64,000 nucleotides of DNA from NCBI GenBank assembly GCA_911728435.2, contig OU452205.1, positions 7,508,260-7,572,259 on the forward strand, given 5' to 3'. This DNA comes from Apoderus coryli (lineage: Eukaryota; Arthropoda; Insecta; Coleoptera; Attelabidae). The translations under genes and the position numbers were made by a program. Under the pieces are notes generated by a model. That model made no database searches, was not told the DNA's origin, and worked only from the letters and a program-made list of their open reading frames with translations. This document shows, one piece after another, positions 1-11,949 of the stretch. The first letter of the stretch is position 1; the number at the start of each line of letters is the position of its first letter.

Positions 1-499
1 TTATTATTCCTTCTACTCTACATATCCAAATTTTGTTTACTCCACAGTTGTGAATGTGTGATGCATTAAGGTAAAAGTGTGGGTGGATATGAAGTTGAAA
101 TGTGTTGCCGCACAGAAAACACTATTTGTGACTGGAAGCGATATACACGCCTACAAGTCAAGAATGTCATTTTCATTATTTGAAACCGTGCATTTATAAT
201 TATATGCAGCCAACAACATACAGACATAGTTTTTGAATCGGCTAACATGAACCTTTTTTTTATCCATTTCATTATTAATAATGTTTTGAAAATACTAATA
301 GATTGATAATAATTATACTGTTATTGCTGTGCTGCATAATTCATTGCGGTGTTACTATAAATATTAATATAAATTATGCATTAATGCACTATAAATAATA
401 CTTTTAAAAACTGATTCTTGTAAAATCATTCCAGTTATCTGCAAATAAAAAATAATGGTTGCCGTTCCTATAATGTCGTCCAATCTATGCTTGGCAATA
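1..499. other. AT-rich stretch, nothing recognised
   Basis: I see no gene, RNA or repeat here. The one short minus-strand ORF has no recognisable motif and is probably chance. Confidence 0.5.
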
Positions 500-1434
500 T
501 ACAAGGTGTTTCCAAAAAAAGGTGGTCAAAATTTGTGAGCGAATTGAGGACGTCTAATCATGAACAAAAACTAAATTGCAATTTTTCAAAGAGTCCTTAT
601 TTACAAAGGTACAGAGTGTTAAAGATGCCTGAGGACGATTTTTTTTAAATATTTTCGAAACGAGTAAAGATGAATTCATCAAATGTATCATATTTATTCA
701 CCTTGTTTAATGTCGTAAACTGACATGAAATTGAATAAGAAAGCATGACCATAGGCGGGTAAACGGGGTACCCTTGCCTTAATTATAACCTAACTCTTTT
801 TTCTTGTCACTTTTATTCCATTTGTCTCAAAAATATGATAAAATAAAGTTTTTTACATAAAAAAGGCATACTTGTTTTTTCTCGAAAAACATAAAGGTTT
901 TCGAGAAATTCGAATTTGAGAGTTTTAGGACAAAACTAGTCCTTAGTACACAGCAGTTTGCGAAAAGTTTTTCAATGTGTACTAGGGCCAGTTTTGTCCT
1001 AAAATTTTCAAACTCGAATTTCTCGAAAACCTTTAAGTTTTTCGAGAAAAATCAAGTATGCCTTTTTTATGTAGAAAACTTTATTTTATCATATCTTATT
1101 TTATACATTTATTTTATCATATTTTGGACACAAATGGAATAAAAGTCACAAAAAAAAATTAGGTTATAATTAAGACAAGGGTCCTCCCCGTTTACCCGCC
1201 TATGGTCATCCTTTTTTATTCAATTTCATGTCAGTTTACCACATTTAACTAGGTGAATAAATATTCTACATTTGATTAATACATCTTTACTCGTTTCGAA
1301 AATATTTAAAGAAAATCGTCCTCATCTTCTTTGTAAATACGGACTTTTCGAAAACTTAAAATTTAGGTTTTTTTCATGATTACGTCTCCAATTTGCTCAC
1401 AAATTTTGACCATCTCTTTTAGAAACACCCTGTA
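500..1434. mobile_element. Long foldback (hairpin) element flanked by TA
   Basis: The left half is repeated as a diverged reverse complement in the right half, giving arms of about 450 bp that meet near 967. Landmarks on the left are ACAAGGTGTTTCC (501-513), a GGCGGGTAAACGGGG block (about 755) and TTCGAGAAATTCGAATTTGA (about 899). Each reappears inverted on the right, ending AGAAACACCCTGTA at 1434. A TA dinucleotide sits outside both ends, as expected for IS630/Tc1/mariner-type target duplication. No ORF lies inside. The terminus resembles the other CAGGGTG elements here, so it is probably non-autonomous. If transcribed it would fold into near-continuous double-stranded RNA. Confidence 0.8.
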
Positions 1435-1849
1435 TAATAATTATTGTGTTTGGTAAAAATGTTTTTTAATTTATAATTTCAAATGCTGGGAACGTCCTAT
1501 TTCACCAAAAGGCATTCAGTTTTTCCTTGATTACGAAGGCAAATAATTATCCATTTTATTTTCACAAATAACTTTTCGACCATTTTGTCTGACACAACTG
1601 TCGTACTGGTCTACCACAATTCCAGTTTCTGCTATAGCTGACATGCAATATCAAAGTCTGTCATGAAGACCAAAAGTTACTCGTGCAAACGTTAATTCCA
1701 AAAAATTTTACTTAAAACTTTATCGAATGTATATGTTACTTTAGTCCTCATTACATAACAATGTTTCTAAAATTTAAAGCGAATGTGAACTTGGTACTCT
1801 TCGCGATATCTGTATTAAAAAAAATCGATTTAGGACTGATATCCACAAT

Positions 1850-1975
1850 AAAATTGAAAGGAAATAAAAGTCGTTCCTCCACAATATAATTCCATTATAT
1901 TGCTCTACCTCTCATCGTCATACCAAACATATTTAGCTGCTTCCAGCTGCATCATCAGTGCGGTTGCATAGGTAG
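1850..1975 (-). repeat. Terminus of HHR-bearing repeat family B, decayed ribozyme
   Basis: GGAAATAAAAGTCGTTCCTC (1860-1879) also occurs, slightly changed, at about 36390 and 56383, where it precedes a better-kept hammerhead. On the minus strand at 1928-1965 a CUGAUGA box and a stem II hairpin (GCAGCU/AGCUGC-like) remain, followed by AUGUUUGGU. The GAAA box has become CUAAAUA, so this ribozyme copy should be dead. A perfect 15-bp inverted repeat at 2016-2030/2060-2074 lies just downstream. Confidence 0.6.
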
Positions 1976-2156
1976 GTTAATTAATTTCTTTTCATAAATC
2001 ATAAGGGTTGGTGAAAATAAAAATCAACGAAGAATAAACTGCGGACTCTGATGTAACGTTCGTTGATTTTTATTAAAATAATATATATAAGAAATGGGCT
2101 TGTTTAACAAAACAAGACTTATATACCGAGAGTTTGTCTGTCAACCACTATACTTT

Positions 2157-2199
2157 CACCAGACGGCCGTTTCGTCGATCCACGACTCATCAGTGATGA
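2157..2199 (-). ncRNA. Hammerhead ribozyme, type I, intact core (family A, copy 1)
   Basis: Read on the minus strand: stem I 5' side CAUCA, box CUGAUGA, stem II GUCG-UGGAU-CGAC, box GAAAC, self-complementary stem III around CGGCCG, cleavage triplet GUC, then stem I 3' side UGGUG. All invariant core bases are present. Outside it, an 18-nt inverted pair (2128-2145 against 2210-2227) extends stem I. Self-cleavage in RNA would occur just after GUC. Predicted from motif only. Confidence 0.8.
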
Positions 2200-2483
2200 T
2201 CGGTCAGTAGTTGACAGCCGAACTCTCGTAAATAATGTGGTATATACCCCACGCGGTACAGAGATGTAAAAGGATGTGTTTGGCGACATCTAGTTTTCGT
2301 TGGTAGTACGCCGAGTGAACAACAGTTCCTATATCGGCTGCCTGGGAGGTCTCTGACCCCATAAAGCAACTACCAACACATAGATGCGCCGATACTCCCT
2401 TAAGCGGGACCGCCTATATTTGAAATGGGCTTGTTTAACAAAACAAGACTTACCGAGAGTTTGTCTGTCAACCACTATACTTT

Positions 2484-2526
2484 CACCAGACGGCCGTTTC
2501 GTCGATCCACGACTCATCAGTGGTGA
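2484..2526 (-). ncRNA. Hammerhead ribozyme, type I, intact core (family A, copy 2)
   Basis: It has the same core as the copy 327 bp upstream, but stem I is now a perfect CACCA/UGGUG match. Stem II GUCG/CGAC and the GUC cleavage triplet are unchanged. The outer arms 2455-2472 and 2537-2554 pair with one mismatch. Because the two ribozymes are in tandem, self-cleavage of a read-through RNA would release a monomer of about 327 nt. Confidence 0.82.
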
Positions 2527-2672
2527 TCGGTCAGTAGTTGACAGCCAAACTCTCGTAAATAATGTGGTATATACTTTATGGGGTCAGAGACCTCCCAGGC
2601 AGCCGATATAGGAACTGTTGTTCACTCGGCGTACTACCAACGAAAACTAGATGTCGCCAAACACATCCTTTT

Positions 2673-4289
2673 AATATATATAATATAAGAATTAATGATT
2701 TTTTCAAAGAAATTAACTCAATATAATATGTAGTTTATTTAATAATAAATAAATAATAAATAAATTACTATCATTGTTTTTTGTGTCAAATTTAAAAGAT
2801 TTTTTTTTGAATTTTGAACTTGAATAGTGTGTGATGAATTAAATGCTATTCGCATATGTTGCGTAAGTACAGTACACTGAACAGAATAATATTATGACGT
2901 CTTAGTTAACCAGTAATTAAAAAAAGTTCTTGTCCAACATATCATCTTATAGTATCTTATATAGTTTTATTATTATTATTCAAATATTTTTCATATTGAA
3001 TTGCTTGATTTTCAAAGATTTATTAAAAAATATATTTAAAATAAGAAACTTTATATTCACTCCTGTATACAAGCTGGTTAAACATATATTTAGAATACCA
3101 ATGTAGTCATGTATCCAAGCGCGGGATATACATAAAATCACAACATTTCAAATTAATGTCGTATATTAATTAATTAATAATTTTTTTATTAAATTGAAAA
3201 CAGTTCTGTAACAGTTTTTTTTTAAGAAGTAAAAGTAAATACTTTAGTGTAGATAACGGCATTAAGTGTAGGAATCCGTTTGTTACACCTATGAAATATA
3301 GAGCAAAACAGGTGCACTTGAGTAGCTAATTAACACATTGCTTAAGAGAACATGAAAACTAATGCGAAGTCCAGTAAAAAATTGTTGACTTATACATACA
3401 TCAACAAATATAATAATTTTTTAGTATATCAAACCATCACCGATTTCTAAGTAGTAGAGGTTATTATATTATATTATCATGAAGCCGATACAGCGTTTCA
3501 ATCAATTTTTTATTACCGCAAAGAACATCATCAGTTTATTTAATTGGCAATTTAGTTTTATTGTTGTAATTAATATCTTGATTACATAAAATAAAATTTC
3601 ATATTTTTTAAGCAGCTTTTTAAAGATGCTAGAATTAAATGAGTAATGGAAAAAAAAAATAAACTGTTACCGTCGAGGAAAAAGCAATAATGCTGTGACC
3701 TTTTTGTCATTTACCTTTCTAGTAAGACTCTTGGTCACAAGCTATATTTCCGAATATTTTTTTAAATTTTATTATAGTTAACAGCTATTTTTTATTTAAA
3801 TTATTCCATATTTCGAAGATTAGGTTTTTTTTTTATTTTGACCCCTTACGCAGTATTTACGAACGCCTATGTAGGCAAGTTTTTTATGATACATTTCATA
3901 GGTTACCTATATTCTATCGCAAGCTATAAATAACTAAGTACCTAGTTAATATTTCTGCTATGTTTAGGAAATATGTTTATTTTCTTTAAGTTTTTAAGCC
4001 CTTTTTACACTAATTTTGAATGCCAAGGTGATTTTTTATGTTAAATGTTTACGGATATACTCTATTAAACTAAAAAAAAAAATTTGGTTAAAATATGTCA
4101 AGTGATTTTTGAGTTTTCGTGGATACAGACAGACACACAGACATTCTTTTAAAACCACTTATTGTCTTATAAAATCACTAAAAACACGTATTTCCGTTGA
4201 AATAAAAAAAAATCATGAAACTAATAGCCTCCTTATAGGTATCAACTATTTGATTACTACTCTACTATTTTGTAAACTAATTTATTTTA
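2673..4289. other. AT-rich stretch, nothing recognised
   Basis: Simple AT-rich DNA with a TAA/AATA-rich patch near 2735-2770 and poly-T runs. No coding motif, RNA gene or inverted repeat was noticed. Confidence 0.45.
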
Positions 4290-4530
4290 GGTACACCCCA
4301 AGGTAGAGTACTTGGACCGCTCCAGTAATATGTCAACGATTATCCCGCGAGCATTACGCATGGCACATATAATAATATGTGTAGGCAGGAAATCTGCGGA
4401 ACGACATAATCTGGCCAATTTAGAAGAAAATCTGACTGGGGGCCTCTATTTAGAGCAGACCGATGAAGCGGTAAACCTTATGCGGCATTGTAATCTTCAT
4501 GTTTGATAAAAACTAGATTAAACGATTCCT
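4290..4530 (+). pseudogene. LINE reverse-transcriptase palm fragment
   Basis: The bases at 4290-4325 read GTPQGRVLGPLQ, matching the conserved GxPQGSxLGPLLF motif of non-LTR reverse transcriptases. A later frame reads NLANLEENL and then DEAVNLMRHCNLHV, resembling the region after the YADD motif where the palm ends in a W..N.L..N.KT pattern. Stops and frame changes break it and no YADD box is legible. This is an inactive LINE remnant; the clade is not assignable. Confidence 0.5.
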
Positions 4531-5230
4531 CTGAAATGGAGGGTTGGCAGGATGGGTGCCAAGATCTCCAGATTTAACGCCACTGCACTTCTTTCTTTGG
4601 GGGTGTTTATAAAACTCAACCAAAAGAGATTCAAAACTAGAATTAGTCGAGACTGTAGACAGATATCTCAGGAAAAGTCCGGCAAGAATGTGAAAATAGG
4701 CTGTATTATTGTTGAGAAAATAATGAGCAATAATTTGCAGATTTTTTGTCTACTACTTTCAAGTAAGTCTTATCTCAGAAATAGATCGTGTACGGATACA
4801 ACTTGTTAAGCTACTTGCTATTTCATAAGACATTTAAAATTATAAATTTGAGGTAGCTGGGGGTGAAGGGGTGCAACACAAAACGGACGTATTTTTGCCG
4901 TAATACTTCAGATGATGAGTTATTATGGGTGGCAAATTTTGAAATGAGAGCACTGTTTCTCCCGTTTTACAAAACTATGGGTCTGCAAGCCAATACAAAA
5001 TATATAAATTTATCAGAGCTGGCTACATTTTAGATGTTTGTTTTTTTGAGCTGGAATTGATTAGGACAGTTGAAAAAGAGAACCCAACAATATTAAGACT
5101 AATTCAAAATATTAATTTAGGGATAGTCACACCATCTTTTTATGGGAAAGAAACGTCTTGAATTGAATACTTGGTACTTAATAATAAAATTAAAAATTGA
5201 TCAAGGAATTTAACATTTAGTGGTATTACA

Positions 5231-5448
5231 ATATAATTTTGTGGCATAGAGGACAAAATTACTGCCTTTATTGCCTTCACACGGGATTTTGTATAAATTA
5301 GCAGAGCCTCAGCGTAATTCAGTAGAACCAGACTGAGGGATGGATCGACTGATACTGACGAATTCGTTTCACTATTATGAACTCGACAGAGGAAAGCAGA
5401 GGTAAATCCCCTTTATTTTGTCAGCTATGCCACAAAATTATTAATCGT
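5231..5448. repeat. Small foldback repeat
   Basis: AATATAATTTTGTGGCATAG at 5231-5250 returns as its reverse complement at about 5426-5446 (CTATGCCACAAAATTATTAA). Pairing extends inward to GACAAAA/TTTTGTC, leaving a loop of about 150 bp. No coding content. Probably a decayed short foldback element. Confidence 0.5.
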
Positions 5449-5559
5449 ACTACAATTTTCATTATAATTAATATTTTCGTCTTAACCCATATGCAATAAA
5501 TAGTTTATATGAACAAAAAATACATTTCCGTAATAGTTAAAAAAAAACACAAAGCAAAA

Positions 5560-5960
5560 AGTACTAAGTACACATTGACAATCACAATCAACTTCAACAT
5601 ACTTATCAAAAACTTCGTGATTCGCAGCAAAAGCGGACGTTAGTTGATGGCCAAAGCTCTTATCAAATTCTGTGTTTTTGAGATATTCGGTATAAATTGA
5701 GTTTTGAGGGACTCATAAAATAGACATTCAAAATATAAATGAATCATATTCTCATTTTTATGCATATTGCATATAGAGCATTCTTGCTCCATATCTATGA
5801 AATACGTTATTCTCCCAAATGTCAACCTTATATGTTTTGTCCCACAAGATCGAATCTCGTAATATAAACCGGACATTTTACACCTAGATAACCCGGTAAA
5901 CTATTGAAAGTAAAGGATTTGTAAATATGCGAATTGCAATCTTTCTATATCTCTTTGTTT
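5560..5960 (-). pseudogene. LINE C-terminal zinc-knuckle fragment
   Basis: A minus-strand ORF (5640-5876) of 78 residues carries C33-x2-C36-x9-H46-x4-C51 in the context ECSICN...IHLYFECLFYESLK. This is the CCHC domain typical of the C-terminus of insect non-LTR retrotransposon ORF2 proteins. The reverse-transcriptase domain is missing upstream and the frame ends early, so this is a broken 3' piece. Clade uncertain. Confidence 0.55.
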
Positions 5961-6039
5961 CAGAATTCTTGTGTACGCCACCAAAATAACCTCACTATTA
6001 CCGTGTGTTCCCCATTACTCTGTGCACTGCGCATCGTCA

Positions 6040-6210
6040 TCGAATAAACTATAGATAAGAAGGTTCAGTAGACGCTGAAAACGGCATCGACTCGTCGCAT
6101 TCCCAGCCACATTTCTGGCCCGCTACTATATATACTATATCTATATATACTATAATTATAAGCGCGGCGAATTGCTTTGTAGACATGAATCTCACAGGTG
6201 CCGACACGAG
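6040..6210 (+). promoter_or_regulatory. Possible promoter: GC-rich patch with TATA-like tract
   Basis: A locally GC-richer segment (about 6005-6125) leads into repeated TATA-like steps (6125-6162) and then TATAAGCGCGGCG. It stands out from the flanking AT-rich DNA. There is no initiator or ORF to confirm it. The TATA-like run could equally be a microsatellite. Confidence 0.2.
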
Positions 6211-7440
6211 GTGAAGTAACTGTATATTATTTTAAACTGTGGCATCGTCAATCTATTTTTTAACTGCAGAATCCACTTAGCCTCAGAAATGTCATTATAC
6301 ATACATTATAGAGGGTAGCCTGCTTGAATAACAAATTTTTAGAAAATTACTTGGATGCATAAAATAAAAATATCATCAGATAATATATATCACAAAAAAT
6401 TAAATATTAAAATTATTGTATGTTAGATTATTATTATAAAACATTGTTTTATATATAGGTTATGTATTATAATCAGTTTTTGCCATATAAACAATCTGTT
6501 TCTAGTACCATTGTATTTTCCATTAATACAAAAGAATGATCCATATCTAAAATACTACTCCCTTATCTTCATTAAAAACCATTAACTGCCATACCCATGT
6601 TGAGTGTGTATATAATATAATACAATACATCTCTGAAAAGTGTAACATACACCTTAAACATGTATTATACTTACATGTTGTGACATTTTTATAGTTCCTA
6701 TTGGCTAAGCACCACACTTAATAGTAATTACCGACATTTTAAAATTCTAAACAACACATATCACATTATTTGTTTGTATTATTAATAGGCCATTATAGAG
6801 AATATGAAGTGTAAAAATGGTCACTTAACTACTGTTTTATATTGCACAATCTGAAAATTATGTAGAACAATAGAGGCCAATAAATTAGCAACGAGACTGT
6901 TTACATATTTCCATCGCAGGTTATACTCTATTGGGATCTTAAGGTTGGGAATCAATTTTTCTTGAATAACTATCTAAGGACTTTGCATAACATAACCAAC
7001 TTTTATTATGATGAAGGATCTCATAAAACAGTGTTTCTGAAATTAATTTAGCTTTTCTAGTTTACCAGGGGGTACTAAGTTCTAGACCTTAATGATTAAA
7101 TTTTTAAAAATAAATCTGAACCTTCAACAAAAAGAAAGGTATTCTTATTTACTGGCGATCAAATGAACTATTTTTGAAAAAATTAAAACTTTTCAATAAA
7201 AAAAAATAAATAAATTAAAGAAAAAAAAACTAATTGAAATAATCTCCAATAAAAATTAAACACAAGTATTCCAAAACTGTTGCAGGCTTTAGAGAAATCG
7301 AACAAAAAATATAACTTTCATTCGTATTTTAGAATTTGTTTACTTATTCATACTAGGAAATTCCAAAGTTTTATTTTTTGCTTTTAAACTCACTAGTTCT
7401 TGTAGCATTTGATCTCAAGGACATTGATTCCCAACAATTA
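6211..7440. other. AT-rich stretch, nothing recognised
   Basis: Long A/T runs and no motif, repeat or ORF that I can support. Confidence 0.4.
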
Positions 7441-7467
7441 ATTAAAATGGTTGATTAAACGATACTC

Positions 7468-7804
7468 CTCGGTTATATGAGAAATATAAGTCGAAACTCC
7501 ATGAAAAAAATTTAATAAATCACTCTTTGAGTTTTAAAAACTGTTAAAGCAACATTAGGATCATATATAAGAAGAAAAAACCAGTAATGATGAATAATTT
7601 TTTTTTTTACAAGAAAGGGTAGTGTATCGACATCATTGTAACTAAGTAAATATACAAAGATTAAAAACTGCTAATGATTTTCTAGAAAGTTATATTTATG
7701 TTTGATAGCAGTAGCTTCGAAACATGTTTGGTCGTCTTGCATTTTTAAAACTCAAACAGTGATTTATTATTAAACTTTTTTCGACTTTTATTTCTCATAT
7801 AACA
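7468..7804. mobile_element. Foldback element with half a hammerhead
   Basis: GTTATATGAGAAATATAAGT at 7473 and the following bases to about 7544 are inverted at 7741-7803 (CGACTTTTATTTCTCATATA). In the loop, GCTTCGAAACATGTTTGGT (7711-7729) is identical to the 3' half of the intact hammerhead at 26341-26359. The CUGAUGA half is gone, so it cannot cleave. It shares flanking sequence with the 26.3-kb copy and looks like the same family. Confidence 0.55.
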
Positions 7805-8003
7805 CAAGTTTTAGAATTTGCTAATTTCAAAGTTGCAAGTAGGTACACAAATTCTAAGATACGAATTAAAGTTTTATTTTTGTTCCAATCCCAAGTTTGC
7901 AACTGTTTTTCCATATTTAATGTGTTTAATTTTTATTTTATATGATATCGTTTATTTTTTTTTAAGCTTAATTTTTTTTAAAGATTTCGAGAAGAAGGCC
8001 TTC

Positions 8004-8210
8004 TCATACCTTATTAATTTTATATACCTAATTTCAATGATTAATTAGAAAATTGTCTTCTCAAATTGAAAATAGATTTGATATGTATAATTAAACAAAA
8101 ACACGCGCGTTTTAAAATCCCCATACCTTATTAATTTTTATATCATTTAAAATGTTTTATTAGAAACTTGTATTCTTAAAATGAAAGCTCGATTTGATAC
8201 TTATGTATAT
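8004..8210. repeat. Diverged tandem duplication
   Basis: ATACCTTATTAATTTTATAT (from 8008) and the next 75 bases recur, altered, from about 8125. Shared landmarks are the ACCTTATTAATTTT start, TTAGAAA, and GATTTGATA, in the same order. The period is about 117 bp. No coding content. Confidence 0.45.
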
Positions 8211-10079
8211 TTTCTAGATATATTTTAAAATTTTATTTAATTTTAAATAAAAAGAAACATGTTTTCAATTTGTTTTTTGTTTATTTCTAAAATATTACTG
8301 GCACCTTGAATAAGTTTCGTACGAACTTAGAACTGTTTATGTCTTTAACTGTTATTATTTATTTCTATAATGCTAAAAAGGGGTCGGAGATCAATTACGG
8401 CATTACAGGCAAGTGGCGCAGCAACTTCAATAATAAATATTTAAATTACATAAATTATAAGCAAACGAATCAATATAATTTAGAAATTAAATCGACAGCT
8501 AGTTAACGTATGCAGATATTTCTTTGAATTGATCCGACAGCAGATCAATACCAGAAGCAATATACTTACCTGTACATCAATCTATCTATGCTAACGAACA
8601 TGGAAATAGGTAGATCAATTATGGATAAAACCTACTATAATGTTTTATGCATACAATTATTGAGCAACGTTAATTGGCACCTACAACAGAGCGACAAAGA
8701 ATTTTCAAATATGTTCACACAATTATATATAAACCTGGCTATTATATATGTACAACGGGGTAAAATAAGCTTATGAGTAATATTAATCACATAAAAAGTT
8801 AAAACTACTAGAACTATAGTACCAGTTGATTCAAAAATATGTTGAATTAATTAATAAAATCAATAAAACTGTTGCATGTATGTTTTGACACCTCAAATCT
8901 TTGTGTCATAAATATTCTGTGACAAGTTTATATTACTATAAAAATTAAGTACTCCATTATCAAGTGAAACACGCAGTGAAAATATGAGATACAAAATATT
9001 ACCTTACTTAAAGCGTTCATATCATCAGATAATTCAAAAGTAAAACAGTTTTCGGTGATTTAAAAGCCTGGTGGCAACTCAACCTGTAACTTCGTTCACG
9101 CAATATTGTTTCTATAAGTTTAGTTGCCTGTGGAAGTTTTCGGTCTAAAATATTATTATAAACACATTAAACTGAAACCATTTAATAGAAAAATTATGAT
9201 TGCTGTTTTTGCATAGTCAATAATCAAACAGCAGTTAATTAATCACATCAATAGACGAACAAGACAAATTGCCTTGTCTCATTAATCTTAATTTTAATGA
9301 AAATCTTCTCATGCACATCTCCTATTTCTTTTAATTTTACGCAATAACTTCTGCTATAAAGTGTTAGAAAAGCATATTATGATTTTGTTCGTGTTGCGTA
9401 ATAACATAATATATTTACAAATTGCATAGTTACAGGCTATCTTTTTCCAAATATGTAGAACTCAGTATGTTAAAAGAAGATGATATTATTTGGTCTTGTG
9501 AAACTGAAAGTTATCACATAACACATAATTTAATATGACTGGAAGCTAAAAGAGATTCAAATAGGACCGGTATTCGATATATTGTACTAATGGTTATACT
9601 AATGGTTTCTGCTAATTATATACCGTGCAACAAAATAATTAAATCTTTAATGAAAACAAAAGTTGAGGAATTTGTAAATAAAAAAAGAAAAGTGTGATGG
9701 AATCTGTTTTTAATTGATATTAAGTTGTGGCAAATATCTTGAGCACATTCAATATATTGAGTCAACCCATGAACTGCGCATAGACATAAATACACATTAT
9801 ACGAGAGTTCGTTTTTTTTGCTAAAATAATTTTGAAGCATTTACGAAGCTTCGATTGTAGTAAAGTCGTTTAGATTTTTTGCCTATCTGGACTTCAACCT
9901 GAAGAGATCTGTTGTGAATGACTCTAATCTAGAGGTCGCCTACTTGTCCCAAACTTTTGATGAAGTTCATAATCTCTCTGGGGTTCAATTCCTTGTTTCG
10001 TTAGGTGATAAAGTCACCTTTTCAAGGTAATTCAGCCTTTCTTCTTCGTTGATTTTTCCAAAAACGATGATTTCCTGAA
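8211..10079. other. AT-rich stretch, no supported feature
   Basis: Several short ORFs occur but none shows a family motif. The 9840-10080 segment lies next to a mariner relic and may be its decayed 3' end, which I could not confirm. Confidence 0.35.
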
Positions 10080-10360
10080 TTAATGGTACGATATTGACGC
10101 CTTAAATTTGAAATGATTTTCTGACAACTAAAGCTTTGGAGTAGGCAGAAATCGTTAGTACGTAGGTCAGAACTATTAAGAAGTTGGTCTAATATTTCGA
10201 CAGTTTTCGTTTTAAAACTTTCATTGTCTTAATGCAGAATAATTCGATGAGGTTGGTTTTTTGGAGGCTCAACGATAACCTTCACCAACAAGTAGTTTCA
10301 TACCAATAGGCAGTAAGATTTTTTTCCTGCAGAAAAACAGTTGCTACATCTTTTTTAAGT
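10080..10360 (-). pseudogene. Mariner transposase fragment (catalytic DD34D region)
   Basis: The minus-strand translation, with stops and frame slips, gives VATVFLQEKNLTAYWYET, then RIILH*DNES, then SDLRTNDFCLL and LRRQ. These line up with the mariner motifs VATVPLE...WYTTI, ILHHDNA (second catalytic D), PDLAPNDFFLF (third D) and LRGQ. The N-terminal DNA-binding half and first D are absent. An inactive relic, probably from the same mariner group as 50427-51230. Confidence 0.6.
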
Positions 10361-11361
10361 TATTGTCCAAGTAATCGCTAGTAGTAAATGCCAATAGGAC
10401 AGTAGACAATTACATTTGTATATTGTGAGAAACTTAAAACCACTTAAATTTATAAAATAGCAAAAGAAATTTAGCACAAATTTGACCCCGAATTTCAGTC
10501 TTTATTTCAAGACGCAAAAATTAACAACTTGTAAACAAACGAGTGATGATAAATGCAGTGTACAATAAGCTTTCTGTTGGTTAGTTATGTATTGAAATTC
10601 GTATGCCCAGTTGAGTGGTTGCCGCTATGTGGATGGCTATTTAAGCCATAATTAAATGGGTTTAGTAATGCAATTAAATGCAGCCAATTCGGATGAGAAG
10701 AAATTAAAAATATATAAAAAGTGGTTTTAATGAATTGAAAAGTAAGTATGATGTTACGTTATTTGGAATGAAAGTGTTATATGTGCAGTTATGTGGCTAC
10801 TAATTAGTGTTTTTATTGTGATGAAAGAATTGATTTGAAACACTTCATGTAAACAATGATAAAATCTTTCTAACGAAGTCAATTGAATTTCAAGTCAATA
10901 ACAACATATGGGATATATGAAGGCCCCAAAAAGGCAGCTAGTACGTTATTAACTTGGATTATTCATGCTATTATAAGAGCTTTAAGCCACATACCATAAA
11001 TTTGCGTCAATAGCAATTTTAAATTTTAAACAATATAAAATTCAAGTACATAAAAGTCCCATAAAAATAATATTATTTTTCAGTTTATTAATTATATAAT
11101 TGTTATTACCCTAGGGTGCAATGCTTGTAAAAATTATATAGAAAAAAGGCTGCATGTGCCTTAGATCTGTTATGCATAAAATTCATTTTATATTAGTGAT
11201 TTTTTTCTACATTCTTGAAAAAATGTCGATATTAATATAGCAATTATTACCTAATAATCTTACTGTTAAACGACATAGGCAAATTGATACAGTTGCGCAT
11301 AATGTCCAGAAGAAACAGTAGTTAGGGTTTCAAAACTGATTAAAATTACTTCCCTTTATCC

Positions 11362-11364
<3 letters not shown>

Positions 11365-11398
<34 letters not shown>
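11365..11398 (-). repeat. Poly-T tract of 34 bases
   Basis: An uninterrupted T run. It may be the poly-A tail of a retroposed sequence on the minus strand whose body would lie to the right. I do not recognise that body. Confidence 0.6.
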
Positions 11399-11401
<3 letters not shown>

Positions 11402-11527
11402 CAGGTCTGCGGAAAAAAAATCAGTTCAAGAACATGTTACAACAATCAATTTTGAAGCTATTAGAAAAAATGAATTATTTTGGTATATTTTTATTTTTAA
11501 TTAAACATAACATAATTTAATATCCAT

Positions 11528-11716
11528 TATACAGGGTGGCCCATTAGTGTGTGGGCGGAAAATATCTCCAGATCTATGAGCAATAGAAAAAAAATCCTTT
11601 ACAAAACTTTTATGAACTGAAGAGATCTACAACCCAAAAATGTTTTTCATTATACAGGGTAGTTCTCAAATGCGCTACAGACAAAACTTCCATTTTCTTA
11701 ATGCGACACCCTGTAT
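11528..11716. mobile_element. CAGGGTG-ended short element(s)
   Basis: TATACAGGGTGGCCC begins at 11528 and GCGACACCCTGTATA ends at 11715, with another TATACAGGGTAG at 11651. The outer termini are inverted and flanked by TA. This fits a MITE-like element with a second terminus inserted or duplicated inside. No ORF. Confidence 0.5.
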
Positions 11717-11949
11717 ATTTTAACATAAGTAAATACTACTCTAAAGTACAAGAAAAACGACATAAAGCTGACATGCCTAGGTCCAGAAGTTTTTGAAATA
11801 TTTGTAAATAAGGGTTAATTTTGACATAAATTTAAGGCGTTGTGTTTATTACAGAAACAAAAAACCAACCAATTTTTCGTGGCTGGTTCATTTGAATTCT
11901 CTTTTTTTCTCCGTTTTACTGGATTTTATTAACATGTAATTTGTAAATT

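Larger units (their letters stand above)
2088..2672 (-). mobile_element. Retrozyme/Penelope-like family A unit with tandem hammerheads
   Basis: Two direct copies of a unit begin at 2091 and 2422 (GAAATGGGCTTGTTTAACAA). Each holds a hammerhead ribozyme on the minus strand, and the two ribozymes are 327 bp apart. The second copy is flanked by a 98-bp inverted repeat (2269-2366 against 2575-2672). Its outer end, GGATGTGTTTGGCGACATC, is related to ends at 24893, 49100 and 54188. Tandem spacing of about 330 bp, embedded type I hammerheads and absence of coding capacity match animal retrozymes and Penelope pseudo-LTRs. Which of the two cannot be decided here. ORFs across the palindrome are not coding. 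Confidence 0.65.
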
